In this document: positions 1 through 10,686 of the stretch, one piece after another
Position numbering within the stretch: position 1 is the first letter of the stretch
How the letters are laid out: every line of letters starts with the position of its first letter
Assembly: GCA_030998015.1 (NCBI GenBank)
Contig: JARWMV010000098.1
Coordinates: 1-57,188 of the forward strand
DNA: 57,188 bases
Source: Ceratorhiza oryzae-sativae
Taxonomy: Eukaryota > Basidiomycota > Agaricomycetes > Cantharellales > Ceratobasidiaceae
Direction of reading: 5' to 3'
Program-made: the position numbers and the translations under genes
The notes under the pieces: model-generated
The model's database searches: none
Seen by the model: the letters and a program-made list of their open reading frames with translations, nothing else
Told to the model about the DNA's origin: nothing

Positions 1-248
1 TCTTAGATTCATCTGCACATACATATGTGATCCCCAGTGAAGTGCATGTACGGTGTATGTGCACTTCACACAGGTGCCTTGCACCTGCTCTCTCATGTGT
101 GGGGGTTGCTCATGGATGGTTGCATCCATTGTGCCCTGGGGGGTGTCCTAGGGAGTGTCCTGGGGAGTATCCTAGGGGGTGTCCTGGTGGTGTCCCAGGT
201 AGCTAGGATTTACCTAACCTGCCCTCTCCTATCATGTCTGCTAACCAG
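1..248. other. Unassigned sequence left of gypsy-1
   Basis: No coding feature is recognised. Homology to the gypsy pol gene begins only at about 249, so this stretch is either another insertion cutting gypsy-1 or a rearranged flank. It contains a degenerate G-rich tandem repeat (see next entry). The 73-codon frame across it continues into gypsy sequence in a wrong frame and is not supported. Confidence 0.5.
131..206. repeat. Degenerate minisatellite, unit about 17 bp
   Basis: Four to five imperfect copies of a unit resembling GGGGTGTCCTAGGGAGT follow one another. Units differ by single bases. No function is visible. Confidence 0.6.
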
Positions 249-2420
249 CCAAGGTTGAAAAGGCCATTGAATGGCCAACCCCTACCAACCCAACTGAAGT
301 CCTGGAAGAGTTGGGATTCACAAATTGGTTAAGGCACTTCATAAAGGACTTCTCAAAAATCACAAAATGCCTTTATGAATTAGTCAAGAAGGACGTAAAA
401 TGGGAATGGACAGAAGAAAGAGATTGGGCATGGAACTTGCTGAAGCAGAAACTAAAGGAAGCCCCCCTTCTCATCCAGCCAGAGCCCAATAAACCATTTA
501 TCTTGGAAACAGATGCCTCAGGCTATGCCACAGGTGCTGTACTATTGCAATATGGAGAAGATGGAATGCTTCACCCAATCTCCTACTACTCCAAAGCAAT
601 GGTCCTGGCAGAAAGAAATTATGACATCTACAACAAGGAAATGCTGGCAATCATAAAGGCCCTCAAACACTCGCATCACTTACTAGAAGGGGCCAAACAC
701 CCAGTAAACATTGTTTGTGATCACAAGAATCTGGAATATTGGAAGACAAATCGGCCACTGAATGGCTGAGTCACATGATGGCATGAGTTCCTGTCCAGGT
801 TTAAATTCAAGATTCTATACATTGAAGGGGCAAAGAATGGCTGCACAGACATACTCTCTAGGCTGTCAAGGCACATCCCTAAAGAGGGGGGTGAGAGCCA
901 AGCTCTGCTTGCACAAAACCAATTTTTGGAGTTAAAATCTCTGTGGTTACAAGCAATCACACTGGACCACAACCTGGAACAACTCATTAGGGATGCAATC
1001 CCAGTGGACAAACACCTATCAAAAGTGCTGAAAGCCTTAGATGATAATGAGAAGGTGAAAAATTGGGAATGGGACAAAGGACTTTTATGACACAAGGGCC
1101 AGATCTATGTCCCAAATAACAAAGAACTTCACAAGCTGGTCATCGAAAGTCAGCATGATAACCCAGCAGCAGGACACCCAGGGCAATTCCAAACATATGA
1201 GTTGTTAAACTGCAAATATATATGGTCAGCAATGAAAAAATTGGTCAACGAGTACATCATGCATTGTGAATCCTGTATCAGGAATAAGCACAGCAACCAA
1301 GTTCCCCAAGGGCTCCTAAACCCAATACCAGCACCAGAAAAACCTTGGGAAGAAATCACCTATGACCTAATTACTGGGCTACCCCTGTCAGAAGGGTTTG
1401 ATGCTATATTTACAGTTGTTGATTGCCTGACAAAAATGGTCCACTTTATTCCATGCCAATCAGAAGCCAGCATGACAGACTGCACAAACCTTTTCCTAAC
1501 TTATGTATTGAAACTTCATGGGTTACCATGAAAAACCATCTCAGACTGTGGCCCCAACTTTGCATCCAAATTCCTAAGGCACCTGTATAAACAGCTGGAT
1601 GTAAAACCATCCTACTCCACAGCATATCACCCCCAAACAGATCGCCAGTCTGAAAGGGCTAACCAAGTGGTAGAAGGGTACCTGAGACACTACATATCAG
1701 ATCTGCAGGGCAACTGGGTCTCACTCTTACCCTTGGCTGAATTTGCCTACAACAATGGTGTCAATGCCTCAACCAGCAAATCACCATTCTTCACAAACTA
1801 CAGTTTCCATCCAAGGCTGGCAGTTGGGGACAAGGAGGGACAAGAATTTCCCTTAGCAGACAATCATGCAGAATGGCTTCAAAAGGGCCATGATGAACTC
1901 AAGGCTGCTCCAGAATTATCAAACCAGAGGATCAAAGAATATTATGATCAGAAGCATTGGACCCCAGAAGCCATCAAGGTGGGAGACAAAGTCTGGCTCG
2001 ACACCAAGAACATACGCACACAACAGGCCTCCAGGAAACTGGCCCACAAGAGAGTTGGACCACTCAAGGTGGTAGCACAACATGGCACTCATGCCTTCAA
2101 ACTGGACTTGCCAATAACCATGAAAATACACCCAGTATTTCATGTTTCACTCCTGGCCAAACATAAAGACAATCCCTATGGATGTCAGATTCCCCCACCA
2201 CCACCTGTGGTAACTCCAGAAGGGGAAGAAGAATTTGAAGTAGAACAGATCATAAAGTCACAATACAACAAAAGGTCTAATGTCTTCAAATACTATGTCA
2301 AATGGCTTGGATATGACAAGCGACAATGGCTAACTTACAATGACCTGGTAAACAAACCAGAACTCATGGCCGACTATGTCAAGTCACACCCAAAGGCACC
2401 CCATGACCCCATGCCTTGAA
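249..2420 (+). pseudogene. Gypsy-1 pol fragment: RT end, RNase H, integrase, chromodomain
   Basis: One frame is kept through the region but is broken by TGA at 767, 1088 and 1529. RNase H follows the RT connection (DASGYATGAVLL, about 510-545, then the Glu in YNKEMLAII and the Asp in VCDHKNLEYW). Integrase follows with an HHCC-like zinc module (about 1140-1290) and DDE core positions around ITYDLITG, ISDCGPNF and QSERANQ. A chromodomain closes the protein (about 2225-2400), as in Tf1/Tf2-like chromoviruses. Comparison with gypsy-2 shows that the three stops replace CGA arginine codons and that all three are shared with that copy. It cannot make a functional protein. Confidence 0.9.
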
Positions 2421-2429
2421 GGGGGGAAG

Positions 2430-2804
2430 TGTCATGAACTGACACACATATATCCACTCTATAATATTTTCTTGATTTATTACATTTTATGAGATCCTTT
2501 CAAAACACACTTGCCTTTTATGGTATATCTGTGTCATGTGATTCAGGGATGTTCCGGACTGATAACCAAGATGTATTTCAACTCTGATGTGAAATTCTGC
2601 AGCTCCACAGTCACTTCTATCACTTCTATCTCTTATCAGTCGTGACTCACTGTACAGACTTGTTTGTTATGATGTGGCTCATATCATGTATATAAACTGG
2701 GTCAAGTTTGCAGAGGAGTCCTCTGCAAACGTGACCTCTTGTCAAATACAAGTTCTTTTCTTTTCTTACTATTTTCCTTGTCACCTGACTTGTCGTCATC
2801 GACA
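2430..2804 (+). repeat. Gypsy-1 3' LTR (375 bp)
   Basis: Starts TGTCATGAACTG directly after the polypurine tract and ends CGACA. It aligns with the 376-bp LTRs at 28264-28639 and 36334-36709. A TATATAAA promoter box lies at about 2689. Just downstream, 2699-2735 forms a near-perfect hairpin, which is not present in this form in the gypsy-2 LTRs. Confidence 0.85.
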
Positions 2805-3775
2805 TCTGTCATGAAATCAAGTCCACACAACTACCAGACACTATTACTTGCTCATACTCTATGCCATCACTCATTTTTGACAAATTTCAGACTGAGTTCA
2901 AAGCATATGTCCAACAAAAATCTCCATTTGATCAATATCTCCAATCAGCCACTGCACTTGAATACTGGACTAGCCTTGCTTGCCATTTCAATGCTTGCGT
3001 GCTGAGTTATCTTGCCATCAAGTTATACTTGATTGTTGCAAACTCTATGGCCAAGGAGTGGACAGTCTCCAATTTTACAAAGCTAAACTCTCCAGATTGT
3101 GGCAGGCAAAAAGCGAGCACTATTGTTTTTATGACTCAGATCAAACAACACAAATATCGTCAATGAAATGTAAGTGAATTTTGATTATAACTAGCAGGAA
3201 AGTGAGGTAAGCATATATATCATTTATAGGGCACTAAACCTAGCTACACACGCCCCACTGTGCATTTCCGTGACCTATCTGACTACCTTAAGCAGGCTGG
3301 TGAACCAACCGTGAAACTGTCTGGTGAGGGATTATCAGATGCCAAGGCCCATGGTTCACAAGAGAACCTGGATACATGGGAGGCTGAGGCAGGTTTTGAT
3401 GAGGTTATACCAGTGCTTCATGGATCAGATGGAGAGTTTAAAAGTGCAATGACTGAGGGAGTTGACTTGTGAGAGGGCTTGTTGTGTGACTTACTTAGCA
3501 ACAACCCAATTCCTGGTGTAGTTGGGTGTGGAGGAGCTCAAAATCTGAAGCCCAAGGCTGCTGCAAGTTCATCAGAACCTGGCTTGCCACAGTTTGATCA
3601 GTTGCTACTAGATGTACCATACAATTTCTAGGATGTCCAACATTAATTTCTGTTTGATAGAATGATTATGTCATACATCACTCAACAGTACTCTTATGCG
3701 TTTGTATACTGACATGTATACAAACATATGTATATAAGTCGTAAACAACTCCAGATGAATCATTTACCATACCCT
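2805..3775 (+). mobile_element. 5'-truncated hAT copy
   Basis: Homologous in reverse orientation to about 10687-11660 of the complete hAT element. It contains the hAT C-terminal dimerisation region, one intron still in place (about 3171-3230), the last exon and the terminal inverted repeat, which ends CATACCCTA at 3775. Because the intron is retained it is a DNA copy, not a retrocopy. Its left part is separated by gypsy-1 and lies off the window or was lost. CpG positions intact in the minus-strand copy are mostly TG or CA here. Confidence 0.85.
2808..3631 (+). pseudogene. hAT transposase C-terminal remnant
   Basis: The hAT dimerisation region is readable at about 2861-3166 (a stretch resembling FNACVLSYLAIKL with NSMAKEW and FTKLNSP after it). 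The frame ends with TGA at 3164-3166, the same position as in the full-length copy. The last exon follows after the intron (about 3234-3631) but is broken by another TGA at about 3470 (CGA in the other copy). Function is lost. Confidence 0.8.
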
Positions 3776-4218
3776 ACAGGGAGTGCCACTGATGCCTCAC
3801 CCTTGATCATGACAAGTCCAGCTGCCAGTGCACCTTTAGATGCAACTTCTGCACAGGCAACCACTCCACTGCAAACCACAGCAAGAAATGTAAACTGTGC
3901 ATTGACACTGACATCCCCCTTCTTAATAGGTGCCCCCACCTGTCCAAATGTGTCAACTGCAATGGCGCACACAAGGCCTCAGACCCAGCATGCCCCAAAC
4001 ACTCCGAATACTGCAAGCCACTCACAAAAGGACAAATCGCACAAACCATTCATGAAAACCTCACCAACCCTGCACCCCTCACAGACAATGTGGCAACAGT
4101 GTCCCCCAACCCAAGCGTGGCCCACACCCCTTATGCCACCCCATCAGATGCCATCCTCCACATGGTAGACATGGCTGAGATCCTTGATGAACAAATGACA
4201 GAACAAACTCATGAATAG
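3776..4218 (+). pseudogene. LINE-1 ORF1 fragment (Gag-like, zinc knuckles)
   Basis: The frame shows an upstream knuckle resembling CNFCTGNHSTANHSKKC at about 3841-3891 and a second, CVNCNGAHKASDPAC, at about 3943-3987. These are typical of the ORF1 nucleic-acid-binding protein of endonuclease-bearing LINEs. The N-terminal part is missing because the hAT copy is inserted at 3775/3776. A TGA at 3790 breaks the remaining start. The frame stops at TAG 4216-4218 and overlaps the ORF2 start ATG at 4211. Confidence 0.75.
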
Positions 4219-6554
4219 CAAACCCCACAAGGAAAAAAGGGCTTGTGTCTTACAACTCAACATTGTAGGGAGCAATGCACGAGCCCATGCCATACTCAAT
4301 GACACCTCTCCTGCTTTCTCTGGTGTTGATATCTTCATGTTCCAAGACCCCTGGTGGGGAAGAATTGGCACAGACAACAGTGCTGGTGCTGACATCTTTG
4401 GCATGGTCTCCTCCCCTTCCTTCTTCTGCTTTTATCATGGCTTTCCCCTGGCTGCCTCAGGGCCCAGTGTTGTCACTTATGTCCATAAAGGTTGTCACTG
4501 GCTTGACACCAACATCTCTGCTCTCTACCCCCCTCATGGGGACCTCCTTGCTCTTGACCTCACCATCTATGGTGCTTGCTTCTCCCTTATTAACATTTAT
4601 TTTCACAGCTCACAGGCCAAAGAAGGTCTCACCCTTCTCCTTGACACCCCCCCTGCCATCCAGTCTCCTGTTATTTATGCTGGAGATTTCAATCTCCACC
4701 ATGAACTGTGGGCACTACCAGATGGGGTCCCCCCTCCTGTACAGGCCCTGTGGATGACCTTGCCTCATGGATTCTCACTAACAACTTTACCCTCTTGAAC
4801 TCAGGCACCCACACCTGTCAAGGCTGCAAGGGCCAACTTGATTCGGTCATCAACCTCACCATTGCCAATGCCCAAGCATGGGAGAACAACCTCATCACAG
4901 GATGGGATGCAATTGAGGAACTCAGCCTTGACTCCAACCACAACACTATAGTATGGGACATCCTCACCCCTCATCAAATGGATTTCAACCCACTGGAAAA
5001 GATCTACCAGTTCTCCATCAACTCTGCCAAAGAGGAGGACTGGACCCAGGCTTACAAAGCAGCTATGATTTCCTTCAATTATCCTGAGATTTATCCAGAC
5101 ACTCACTCTTGCCAGGAAGCTGCTGCTGCCCTCCTCAATGCCATGTCGGCTGCCACACACAAAGTCATGCCCTGCACCAGGGCAGGCAATGTGGCAAGGT
5201 GCAGCCCATGGTGGGACAAAGCATGCAGTGAGGCGGTCCAAAATATAGTTGCCTACTTGCAGGCTGACTTCTACAACCCCAGCAAATGGGAAGCCCTCAA
5301 GGGCAACCTCAGAAGATGTATCAGAAAGGCCCAACATTCTCATGCTGACAAGGTCACTGCTGAGGTGTCTCAATGCACTGACCTGTGGAAGCTCAGGAAC
5401 TGGACGTCAGGCAAAAGGTACAGTAAAATGCCTCCAATCTGTGACCAAGAAGCTTTTGCTAATCATCCATGTGAGCAATCACAAGTCTTCACCAGAAACT
5501 TTTTCCTGGCACACCCGCTGGAAGTGGACCTGAGTGTTATAGAGTGCATTCAGTGTTGGGAGATGTGCAGTCATCACCCCATCACACTGGGGGAGATTGG
5601 CAATGCCCTAGCCTCAGCCTCCAACACCTTGGCCCCAGGGGCATTCAGATCAAACTACTGGGTCCTCAAGTGGGCTTTCAAAGCTACACCAAACGCCCTC
5701 CTACATCTGTACAACAACTGTCTCACCCTAGGATACCACCCAACATGCCTACAAAATGCTCTCATCTCTGTCATCCCCAAACCCCAAAAGATTGATACCT
5801 CCAACCCCTCTTCCTATTGTCCTATTTCTTTGCTCAAAACCCTCAGTAAATGTCTGGAAAAAATCATCACCACATGCATTCTACACAAAGTCAGCTCCCT
5901 TAGTCTTGTCCCCTACTCTCAGTTCAGCTCATGTGACAACTCTTCCTGTATTGATGCTGGTCTCTCTATGGTTCATGATATTCACTCGTTTTGGCAAAAA
6001 AATGAAAAAGTCTCTCTCCTCACTCTCAACATCAAAGGCTACTTTAACAACATTAACCACTCCCTCCTCATTGCCCTTCTCTCTCGTCTCAGCTTCTCTG
6101 ACTCTACTGTTCTTTGGCTCCGTTCTTTCTTCTCTGATCGCTCTGTCCAGTTCCACATTGACTCATTCATCTTGGACCCCTTGCACATCGCCTCTGTCAG
6201 TGTCCCCCAGGGCTCCCCCCTGTCACCCATTTTTAGTGCCATTTACTCCCTCCCCCTCATCATCCACATGGGCAATATGGAAGGCATTGAAATCAAAGGA
6301 TACATGGACAACTTCACAATCCTTGCCCACTCATCATCCTTCATGCTAAACACTGACATCATCCAGATTGCAGTCCAGACTGCAAGTGACATGCTGCAAC
6401 AGCTAGGCCTCACCTTTGAACTTGAGAAGTGTGACCTCATCCACTTCACAGCCTGGCCAGCTGATATGTCAACCCAGCTCCACATAGATTTCACCCCCCC
6501 AGGGTCTCCAGGCCAATGGGTCACTCCACAGCCAGTTATCCAATGGCTCGGCTT
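4211..6554 (+). pseudogene. LINE-1 ORF2, part 1: endonuclease and reverse transcriptase
   Basis: The first 180 residues resemble an apurinic/apyrimidinic endonuclease (start around VLQLNIVGSNARAHAIL; FQDPWWG; AGDFNLHHELW near 4680-4715). A frameshift at about 4740 moves to the frame of the linker and RT. RT motif B is normal (VSVPQGSPLSPIF near 6205). Motif A reads LNIKGYFNN (6022-6051) and motif C reads YMDNF (6301-6315), so catalytic Asp residues are Asn in both. These changes fit G-to-A at CpG (GAC to AAC). The frame is interrupted at 6555 by a solo LTR. Confidence 0.85.
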
Positions 6555-7073
6555 TGTCATGGCCTAAACCATGACACAGATTTCATTATAATTTTCCTAC
6601 ATTTTATACATCTCTCTTTCTCATATTTTTGGACAAGTCCCATTTAATCAGATATATGCATAGAATTACTTACATGATCACATGACCTTGTTGTTATTTA
6701 CATTCTGTTTGTACCTTCTGGAATATTCTGTTACATGGCACCATTTCTTACATCATACAATAGTTGTCTTGCACCATATGTGTATTTGATATAGCTTGTT
6801 GTATGAATATATAAGGGAGAGTCTGAGAGCCTTAAGCCTCAGAACTCAACCTCCTGTCATATCCCCTCTACTACCTGTGTGACTTATAGTCCATAGTCCC
6901 TGCCCAGTCCTCTTAAGGACAAGTGCACATACTTCCACATCCTTGCATCTTATCACACCCTCACTGCACATCCTACCTTAGACGTCATCAGTACAGCCTC
7001 TGGCATCACTGCCCATAGGCTTTTCATTGCCACTTAGGTGTTTGACATTACCCTTCAGGTCATAGCTCTGACA
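6555..7073 (+). repeat. Solo LTR, 519 bp, with GGCTT target duplication
   Basis: Begins TGTCATGG and ends CTCTGACA. The 5-bp sequence GGCTT is present on both sides (6550-6554 and 7074-7078), and removing the LTR plus one copy rejoins the LINE frame at WLGF/YLD. The first 22 bp contain an inverted repeat (TGTCATGG ... CCATGACA), and a TATATAAG box lies near 6806. It does not match the other two LTR families in the window. Internal sequence was lost by LTR-LTR recombination. Confidence 0.88.
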
Positions 7074-7432
7074 GGCTTCTACCTTGACTGCCACCTTACA
7101 TGGAAGCAGCACATCAAGAAATGTTGCACCCAAGCCCTGGTGGTCATCACCAGCCTCAGACTGCTTGCAAACTCTATTCGGGGGATCAGCATTAAGCACA
7201 CCTGCCTTCTTTACAAAACTTGCATCGTACAGGTGCTCACATATGGCTCAACCATTTGGTACTCAGGGATCAGGCAGAAGGGTCTCATACAGCCACTCAT
7301 ATGCACTCAGAACACAGGCCTTAGATGGCTACTCAGGGTGTTCTGAACATCACCCATCTCAGCAATGGAGCATATTGCTTCCATACCCCCCATACTGCTC
7401 ACCCTACAACACCTTTCCAAGAACGCCACTGT
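7074..7432 (+). pseudogene. LINE-1 ORF2, part 2: region after RT
   Basis: Continues the frame after the solo LTR with the conserved post-RT segment (YLDCHLTWKQHIKKC, then LTYGSTIWYSG). A TGA at about 7344 (VF-stop-TSPIS) breaks it; CGA is the likely original codon. It ends where the second solo LTR is inserted. Confidence 0.8.
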
Positions 7433-8738
7433 TGTTACAGGTCAGGGTACACTTGGATATCTAGAGCTTAAGCAAATGTAGATATGTTATTATACACTAA
7501 TCATACTCAATACTTCTTAGACTAGAGTAAGAAGGCTCAAAGTAGTTGCAATGCAATCAAGTAACACTCAAGATAGTCTTAATCTTTCACAGTGTAAAAT
7601 GACTAATTTATAGGTATAAAGAGCAAGACTACTATGGTCAGGTTCCCTTAGATATCTTAAATGTAGTTCAGCCCTAGTTGCTTGGACTAATTGATACTAA
7701 TCTTAATACTAGACTTTAAGTGATAGCTTGTAGGATAGATGGTGGGCTGCCTAATGCATGTACTTCCTCAGCTACAGGTACTTAGATTTCCTCTAATAGT
7801 TGGTACTTAATGTCATGCTCAATCAGGCAATATTGTATCCTTATATATCTCTGTATATAAGATACAATGACTCAAACAGTATATAACTAATATGGTACTT
7901 TATTCTTCAGTACTAGTTATATAAGAAATCACACACAGACAAGAAAAGTAGAAAGAGAAAAGAAACCAATAACCAGTCTGGGTTGAGTAAGAGGAGGAGG
8001 TGTCTGGAAGGGCCTCAGAGGAGGTCCTTTTATACCCTGAGGAGGGCATTCCAGAGCCAAATAGATGCATGCATGCCAGTGCAATCATCAAAAGAGGGTA
8101 CTGCTATACTTGGGGTACACCCTAGCCCAGTATAGGATATGAGAGTAAAGACAGGGTGTGGATCGAAGGCATTGATGCATCTGAGACCTGCTATTGGCTT
8201 GTAGATCATATTATCATAGTATATACATGTAATGAATGGAGGCTACATCTCAGTGAGTCATAAAGTGAGTCAGAGAAGCTTCTGGATCAATTTGGAAGGC
8301 TCTCCTGACTCACTGGAGTCATCAGATCTTGATTGATGGTCCAGTAAGATTCTAATGATCTTCGGGCCATTCCGGCGTGAGGGTCCAGTGGATCGCGACG
8401 ATCTTCGGGCAGCAGATACCGCCGAAGATTAGCTATCGATAGAGCATAAGATCGCTCTGATAGCGTAAGCGGTTGCTGAGATATGAGCGGCGCGATGTTG
8501 TAATCAATATCTCCTGATAAGAGGAAATATTGCAACCTCTATATCTCTCTGAGTTCTTAAGATAAAATCACGATAAAATATGTGTTGGAAAGAGGAGATT
8601 TTGTACTATTTAATGGAACACAAATAGTACAAATTCAGACGCATACAAATTCATTTAATTTCAAGAAAATTACAGAGGCATCACTTGAGGTTGGCAAAGC
8701 AGACTAAAATAATAGAAGAATGTTAGTGATCCATAACA
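7433..8738 (-). repeat. Solo LTR, 1306 bp, gypsy-3 family
   Basis: Reverse-complement match to the 5' LTR of gypsy-3 at 42565-43869: both start TGTTATGG and end GTAACA in LTR orientation, with TATAAAA at the equivalent place (about 8028-8034). Flanks are ACTGT (7428-7432) and GCTGT (8739-8743), a 5-bp target duplication with one mismatch. A CpG-rich block survives at about 8360-8520, at the same place as in the other copy. Confidence 0.88.
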
Positions 8739-10034
8739 GCTGTCCGCCTCTGGTGCATCCCAACCCTATCTCAAGTGGCACACCATCTACCACCCACATG
8801 GGATTCACACAACCCTGATGCCCCCCACCCCTCAAGAAGCCAGACTGCACCCTCCCCAATCTATCGCCTATCCCTGTTGTCCCATCCGCAAGCCAAGTTT
8901 ACCACCCCACATCTGGTTGCCCTGTGGGAGTCACCCCACCCTTGGTTGCACCACCTCACCACACTCATGCCCAATCCCCATGGAGGAAGCAAGGAATGGG
9001 AGGCACACATTGCCATGGTGAAGGAACTGATCCAGGATGCTGAAGGCACCAGGTCTCTCCTATGCTACAGCAATGGGTCCAAATGTATCACCAGTGGCTC
9101 TTGCAGGGTTAGCACAGGGTTCTGTGTGTTCCAGTCTGGGTTGGAGGTCTCCCAAGGTAAACTCAGTCTGGGTCCTTGAGCAGACATATTTGATGTGGAA
9201 ATGATGGGAATAGCCTTAGCTGCCAAGAGGGCAGCCTATATTGTCTCTCAGTCGCACATGCCTCCCCCCAGCCTGATCTTTGCCTCAGATAACCAAGCTG
9301 CCATCAGGTCAATCACCAACCTCAAGCCCCACCCTGCTCAAGCCACTTCCATCATTTTCCAACAAGCGGTGGACCAGGTACTCAAAGACCGCCCACTTAC
9401 CACAGTCACCCTCCTTTGGGTCCCCAGCCATTCTGGCTTCCCTGGAAATGAATTGGCAGACACCATTGCAAATGTGGCAGGGCAACTCACACCCACACCC
9501 ATTTTCAACAGAACCATCACATGGATCAAATCTAGATCCAAAGCAAAAGTTGTCAAGGCCTGGGCTACACAGTGGAAGTCGACCCACCACTCACCTCATG
9601 TCCAACTCACCCTCCCCAAACTGCCCACATGGAAGCTACACCCCATACATGACAGGTTCAGAGGCCCCCTGGCTGAGATGAAAGGGCATGAACTCCAATG
9701 CCGCCTCATCCAAGTCATTCTCGGCCACTGCTTCTCTGGCACTTACTCACTCAGGCATTGGTCCTACAACTGCAACAACCCACCAGACCCCTCATGCTCA
9801 TGCAACGACACCACCCTTCAGACAATCAAACACATGCTCCAAGAATGCCCCAGGCACTCAACATCACGTTGGCTACTCTGCAAAGGCTCCCCCTCAATAG
9901 AGATGGCGAAAGTTTTCAGTACAATGAAAGGCCTCTGGGCCCCATCGATTTTCTCAAAGACTCTGGCGCTTTCCGCTTTCCCTGTGATCCCCTTGTTATT
10001 TAGTTTTCTTTCTTCGTTTCGTGTCTCCTCATGA
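8739..10034 (+). pseudogene. LINE-1 ORF2, part 3: RNase H and C-terminal zinc motif
   Basis: RNase H residues are visible: the first Asp is Asn (YSNGS, 9066-9080), while the following Glu (DVEMMGIALAAK), Asp (FASDNQAAI) and His/Asp (VPSHSGFPGNELAD) remain. TGA at about 9178 breaks the frame. A Cys/His motif (CSCNDTTLQTIKHMLQEC) lies near 9806-9860, as in many fungal LINEs. The last 45 codons are in CpG-rich sequence, unlike the rest. Confidence 0.85.
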
Positions 10035-10181
10035 TCGGCCTCTGTCTTTAGTACGCCTTCAGGCCGTTTGACCTCTGTCCCCCATGCCACCCTCTGTGTT
10101 CTGTCCCTTCTTGACGTGATGCTTGTGTTTCTTATGACTGGTTCGACCCTGTGTTTGTGTAGGTCTCTAAATACGTATGCA

Positions 10182-10217
10182 AAAAAAAAACAAAAAAAAA
10201 AAAAAAAACAAAAAAAA
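10182..10217 (+). other. Poly-A tail of LINE-1
   Basis: An A-run of about 36 bases interrupted by two C residues closes LINE-1 and marks its 3' junction with gene B coding sequence at 10218. Confidence 0.85.
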
Positions 10218-10686
10218 TCATCACATGCGTGACCCATGCATACAGTCAATGCCTCTGTAGCCGGTTTGACTTCATCTTTGGCTTTGGTCTGTTGCTAACT
10301 CATGTTTGTGAGTGCATTGTGTTATAGACTATGCACTAACTTACCTTCTTTCCCAATGGCTTCTCTATTGTATGCTTGTGGTAGATTGTGAGCTTGAGCG
10401 GCGAAATACACTTTAGGGCCTTCGGAGCATGAGCGAGACCCTTCCGCGTCGCGTTGTGAGCAGCAGCAGCTTCCTTCAAACGCTGGCCACAAATGATGCT
10501 GATCTCCAAGACATAATGCTCATTGATCTCCTTCAGCATGCACCGAAACTCGTCCTCGTTGGTCAAGAAACGTTGATCTCCTCGCTTTACACCATTCATA
10601 AGATAAGTAAGTTCCAATTCCCAGGCCGGAATGCCGAGGATCTTGGAAATTTGGAAGCAGAAATATTCAAACCCAATACTGGGATC

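Larger units (their letters stand above)
249..2804 (+). mobile_element. Gypsy-1: 3' part of a Ty3/gypsy chromovirus
   Basis: This is the right-hand end of an LTR retrotransposon: the last part of reverse transcriptase, RNase H, integrase, chromodomain, a polypurine tract (AAGGGGGGAAG ending at 2429) and the 3' LTR. The same family is present complete on the minus strand at 28264-36709. The left part is absent; homology starts abruptly at about 249. The right end abuts hAT sequence at 2805, so the element appears to have inserted into that hAT copy. Confidence 0.9.
3776..10217 (+). mobile_element. LINE-1: non-LTR retrotransposon with poly-A tail
   Basis: Order: ORF1 with zinc knuckles, ORF2 with AP-endonuclease, reverse transcriptase, RNase H and a C-terminal Cys/His motif, then an A-rich tail at about 10182-10217. 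It is cut by the hAT copy at its left, by a 519-bp solo LTR at 6555 and by a 1306-bp solo LTR at 7433. The body is nearly CpG-free, but from about 9900 to the tail CpG is common again. The 3' end lies inside an exon of gene B. Confidence 0.9.

Noticed and set aside
721..1095. Antisense frames over pol and LINE genes (for example 721-1095, 4801-5373, 31422-31841)
   Set aside because: They mirror well-supported coding sequence on the other strand.
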